From contig CAVQUF010000003.1 of the NCBI GenBank assembly GCA_963716865.1, positions 620,001 to 684,000 on the forward strand: DNA of 64,000 nt, given 5' to 3'. The first letter of the stretch is position 1, and each line of letters begins with the position of its first letter. This stretch comes from AC-32 sp963716865. Its GTDB lineage: Bacteria; Actinomycetota; Thermoleophilia; Gaiellales; Gaiellaceae. Below the pieces are notes generated by a model. The model searched no databases, was not told where the DNA came from, and saw only the letters and a list, made by a program, of their open reading frames with translations. Of the stretch, positions 61,380-64,000 are shown piece after piece. A program made the position numbers and the translations under genes.

Positions 61380-63556
61380 TTCGTCACCTCCACGCGGCCG
61401 CCCAGCTCGCCCGCGTGCTCCGTCGCGATCCTGGCGACGCCCTTCCGCAGCCCGCGGCTGACGCGGGCGCGCAGCTCGAGCGAGGTGCCGTCGTGCGAGA
61501 CGGTGACGGCCTCGCCGCTCACGATCCCTCGGGTCTCCGCGTCCTCGGGCGCGAGCTCGACCTCGGGCTCGGGCCGCTGGAACTGGAGCTCCGGCACGCG
61601 CTCGACGGCCGGGCCCGAGAACAGCGGCCGGTAGCGGACGAGCGCCAGCCCGTCCCCGCTGCCGGCGCGCTTCTCCGGCAGTTCGGCCGGCGGAGCCTCG
61701 GTGCGCGCCCCGAGCGGCGCCTGCTCGCCGACCTCGCCGAACGCGAGCCCGTCGTAGATCCGCTCGGAGAGCTCGGCGAACACGGCCGAGGGGTACGGCG
61801 GGATCTCCACGTCGAACCGCTCCGCGAGCTTCGAGATCCAGGCGAGCTCGTCCGGCGCGGGCGGGATCACGGACCGGCGCAGCCGCTGCAGCCGGCCCTC
61901 GAGGTTGACGTAGGTGCCGTCGCGCTCGAGGTAGCCCGTTCCCGGCAGGACGAGGTCGGCCCAGCCGACCGCGAGTCCCTGGAACATCGAGGTGACGAGC
62001 ACGCTCTCGGCGTGCTCGGCGAGCGCGCGCACGCCGGGGTCCGACGCCGCCTCGTCGCCCGAGACGATCAGGAGCCCGATCGGCTCGGGGTTCGGCCCCT
62101 CCTCGTCCGACGCGGCCGCCCACGCGTCCGCCACCCCGCGCCCGTTCGGCGTGCACGGCAGGTGGAAGGCGCCGCAGCCGGGCCTGTCGGCGAAGCCGAG
62201 CTCGCGTGCGAGCGCGGCCACGTGGGCGCCGCCCGCTCCCTCCTCGCCCGACCAGATCAGGATGGCCCGCTCGCTCTCGCGCAGGCGCTTGCCGAGCGCG
62301 TTGCGCTTGTCCGCGAGCCGCCGGCAGCTCCCGACCGCGTCGCCTGCGTGCTCGACATCGGCGCCGCGGCGCTGGGCTGCCTTGAGCCAGAGGTCGACGA
62401 CCGGCGCGCGCTCGGCCACAGGCTCGTCGCCGAGGACAACGATCAGCTCGGCGTCGCGGATCGCGGAGAGCGGCAGGCGGAACGCGTCGAGCGCGAGGCT
62501 CGTCTCCTCGAGCAGCACCGCCGAGTGCGCGCCCAGGCCCTCGCGCAGGAGCCTGCCGAGCGCGTAGGCCTGCTCGACGGTCTCGGAGCCCGAGAGCGCG
62601 GTCACGATCCGGCCCTCGGCCCCGCGCAGGAGCCGCTCTGCCTCGTCGAGCGCGTCGTCCCAGGAGAGCTCCTCGAAGCCGCGCCGCCGGACTCGCTTCA
62701 GCGGGTCGGCGATCCGGTCGCGCGCGTAGAGGTGCGTGAACGCGAAGCGGCCCTTGTCGCAGAGCCAGCCCTCGTCGACCTCGGGGTGGTTGCGCGAGAG
62801 GATCCGCTTGACCTTGCCCTCGCGCGTCGTCGCCTGGATGTTGCACCCGACCGGGCAGAGCCCACAGACGGTCGGCACGTTCTGGATCTCCCAGGGCCGG
62901 CCCTCGAAGCGGTACTGCGTCGAGGTCAGCGCCCCGACCGGGCAGAGCTCGATCACGTTGCCGGAGAACGGCGCGCGGTAGGGCTCGTCCTCGAACGTCG
63001 CGATCAGGGACTGGGCGCCGCGGTTGCGCGCGACCAGCTGGCCGTCCTCGGAGACGCCCTCGGAGAAGCGCGTGCAGCGGTAGCAGAGGATGCAGCGCTC
63101 GCGGTCGAGCGCGATCGCCGGCGAGATCGGGATCGGCTTCTCGAACGTGCGCTTCGGGAACGTCATGCGCGTGTTCCCGGGGCCCCAGCGGAACGTCAGA
63201 TCCTGGAGCGGGCACTCGCCGCCCTTGTCGCAGACCGGGCAGTCGAGCGGGTGGTTGACGAGGATGAACTCGAGCGTCGCCTCCTGCCCCTCGGCCGCTT
63301 TCTCCGAGGTCTGCGCGGTGTGGACGACCATCCCGTCCTGGGCCGTCAGCGTGCACGCGGCCTGGAGCTTCGGCATCCCCTCGATCTCGCAGAGGCACAT
63401 GCGGCACGCGCCGACCGCGGGGCCGAGGCGGGGCTCGTAGCAGAAGACCGGGATCTCGACCCCGGCCGCGATCGCGGTCTCGACGAGCCCGGTCCCGGGC
63501 GCGACCTGCACCTCCCGCCCGTCGATCGCAACGGTGACGAGCTCGGGCGCGCTCAC
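61376..63556 (-). CDS. nuoG: NADH-quinone oxidoreductase subunit G
   Basis: The large iron-sulphur subunit, 726 residues. The N-terminal 2Fe-2S domain has Cys in FCYEPRLGPAVGACRMCLCE and AACTLTAQDGM. The His-Cys cluster site is HPLDCPVCDKGGECPLQDL, then CILCYRCTRFSEGV, and the extra cluster motif CGLCPVGCNI before the molybdopterin-oxidoreductase-like domain. That domain (about 300-720) binds no cofactor in complex I. GTG at 63556 overlaps nuoF by four bases (GTGA). Confidence 0.95.
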   Translation of the reverse strand: MSAPELVTVAIDGREVQVAPGTGLVETAIAAGVEIPVFCYEPRLGPAVGACRMCLCEIEGMPKLQAACTLTAQDGMVVHTAQTSEKAAEGQEATLEFILVNHPLDCPVCDKGGECPLQDLTFRWGPGNTRMTFPKRTFEKPIPISPAIALDRERCILCYRCTRFSEGVSEDGQLVARNRGAQSLIATFEDEPYRAPFSGNVIELCPVGALTSTQYRFEGRPWEIQNVPTVCGLCPVGCNIQATTREGKVKRILSRNHPEVDEGWLCDKGRFAFTHLYARDRIADPLKRVRRRGFEELSWDDALDEAERLLRGAEGRIVTALSGSETVEQAYALGRLLREGLGAHSAVLLEETSLALDAFRLPLSAIRDAELIVVLGDEPVAERAPVVDLWLKAAQRRGADVEHAGDAVGSCRRLADKRNALGKRLRESERAILIWSGEEGAGGAHVAALARELGFADRPGCGAFHLPCTPNGRGVADAWAAASDEEGPNPEPIGLLIVSGDEAASDPGVRALAEHAESVLVTSMFQGLAVGWADLVLPGTGYLERDGTYVNLEGRLQRLRRSVIPPAPDELAWISKLAERFDVEIPPYPSAVFAELSERIYDGLAFGEVGEQAPLGARTEAPPAELPEKRAGSGDGLALVRYRPLFSGPAVERVPELQFQRPEPEVELAPEDAETRGIVSGEAVTVSHDGTSLELRARVSRGLRKGVARIATEHAGELGGRVEVTK

Positions 63557-64000
63557 GCCGTAACCTCCGCGCTAGCGGCGTGCGCGTGCTGGTCGACCGG
63601 AGCGAAGACGCCCTCGAGCGAGGACTCTCCGCCGAACGGGCAGCCGCCTTCGTCGATGTGGCGCTGGAACTCCTCGCGGAACCGCGTCGCGTACTCGACG
63701 ACCGGCCCGGCTGCGAAGTCGCCGAGCGCGCAGAGGCACTTGCCCAGCATGCGGTCGCACACCGAGAGCAGCAGGTCGAGCTCGTGCTGCTCGGCCCGAC
63801 CCTCCTCGAGCTTGACCAGGAGCTGCACCATCCAGCGTGTCCCCTCGCGGCACGGCGTGCACTTCCCGCACGACTCGTGCATGTAGAACTGCGACGAGCG
63901 GAGCGCGAGCTGCACCATGCAGGCGCGGTCGTCGATCACGATCACCGCCGCGGCCCCGAGCTGGGACCCGGCCTCGGCGACGGAGTTGAAGTCGAGGTCG
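63553..64000 (-). CDS. nuoF: NADH-quinone oxidoreductase subunit F, C-terminal part (5' end outside window)
   Basis: The NADH-binding subunit; only the last 149 codons are visible, and the frame is open to the window edge (first complete codon at 63999). The 4Fe-4S cluster N3 site is ESCGKCTPCREGT, with the fourth Cys in MLGKCLCALGDFAAGPV. The FMN and NADH sites lie outside. A C-terminal tail after FGGESSLEGVF is short. nuoA-E are presumably further upstream on this strand. Confidence 0.95.
   Translation of the reverse strand, partial: DLDFNSVAEAGSQLGAAAVIVIDDRACMVQLALRSSQFYMHESCGKCTPCREGTRWMVQLLVKLEEGRAEQHELDLLLSVCDRMLGKCLCALGDFAAGPVVEYATRFREEFQRHIDEGGCPFGGESSLEGVFAPVDQHAHAASAEVTA

Noticed and set aside
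60393..63407. A 1004-codon minus-strand frame
   Set aside because: Its second part is nuoH; the first part is an Arg/Pro-rich shadow of nuoG in another frame.
1..64000. CRISPR arrays, insertion sequences, integrases, prophage genes or rRNA
   Set aside because: No regularly spaced direct repeats, transposase, recombinase or phage structural genes, and no rRNA stretch, were seen.

Overview
The window is very GC-rich and densely packed. Neighbouring genes often share start/stop bases (ATGA, GTGA, TGATG), GTG and TTG starts are common, and many starts sit 6-9 nt after a TANNNT box, as expected for leaderless mRNAs. Together with TreT, an actinobacterial-looking core gene set and system-I (Ccm) cytochrome c genes, this suggests an actinobacterium, probably a deep-branching class such as Thermoleophilia. 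That assignment is an inference from gene content; no rRNA is present.

Layout. 1-5.4 kb: end of a class A penicillin-binding protein, a frameshifted GT87-like membrane glycosyltransferase, then a minus-strand envelope set (DUF2079, GT4, GT2). 5.5-12.7 kb: moeA, a sortase paired with an M28-like membrane protein, an OmpR-type two-component system and an HtrA-like protease. 12.8-16.8 kb: trehalose-type glycosyltransferases (TreT and a GT20 enzyme) around a cation/proton antiporter. 16.8-27.1 kb: aldehyde dehydrogenase, moaC, mog, a UbiA prenyltransferase, the ccmA/B/F/C/D genes on both strands, then hemC and hemD. 27.2-41.2 kb: SAM hydrolase, methyltransferase, tRNA-Phe, arginase, a fused electron-transfer flavoprotein, OsmC, RarA, tryptophan dioxygenase, an M20 peptidase, DUF1385, PncB and a short FtsH homologue. 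41.2-53.6 kb: methylmalonyl-CoA epimerase, a YchF-like protein, an arsR-arsC pair with a divergent 18-residue Cys/Asp peptide gene, and mixed housekeeping genes. 53.6-54.0 kb: a 342-base gap full of hairpins. 54.0-64.0 kb: respiratory complex I genes nuoF (partial) to nuoN on the minus strand.

The most unusual observations are: (1) the tiny ORF MRCDCDCDCDGNCDCDCC with a very strong Shine-Dalgarno sequence, divergent from arsR-arsC across a shared palindromic operator candidate; (2) a dispersed intergenic repeat with a GAGCGTAACGA-type core in at least six gaps; (3) a second repeat of two hairpins that begins exactly at the stop codon of ccmA, ccmC and hemD and shows compensatory changes; (4) a hemC leader with mutually exclusive hairpins; (5) two hairpins that cover ribosome binding sites (ccmD and the UPF0173 hydrolase); (6) several family members lacking hallmark residues (M28, YchF, ETF, Mrp). 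No CRISPR array, insertion sequence, phage or rRNA was seen.
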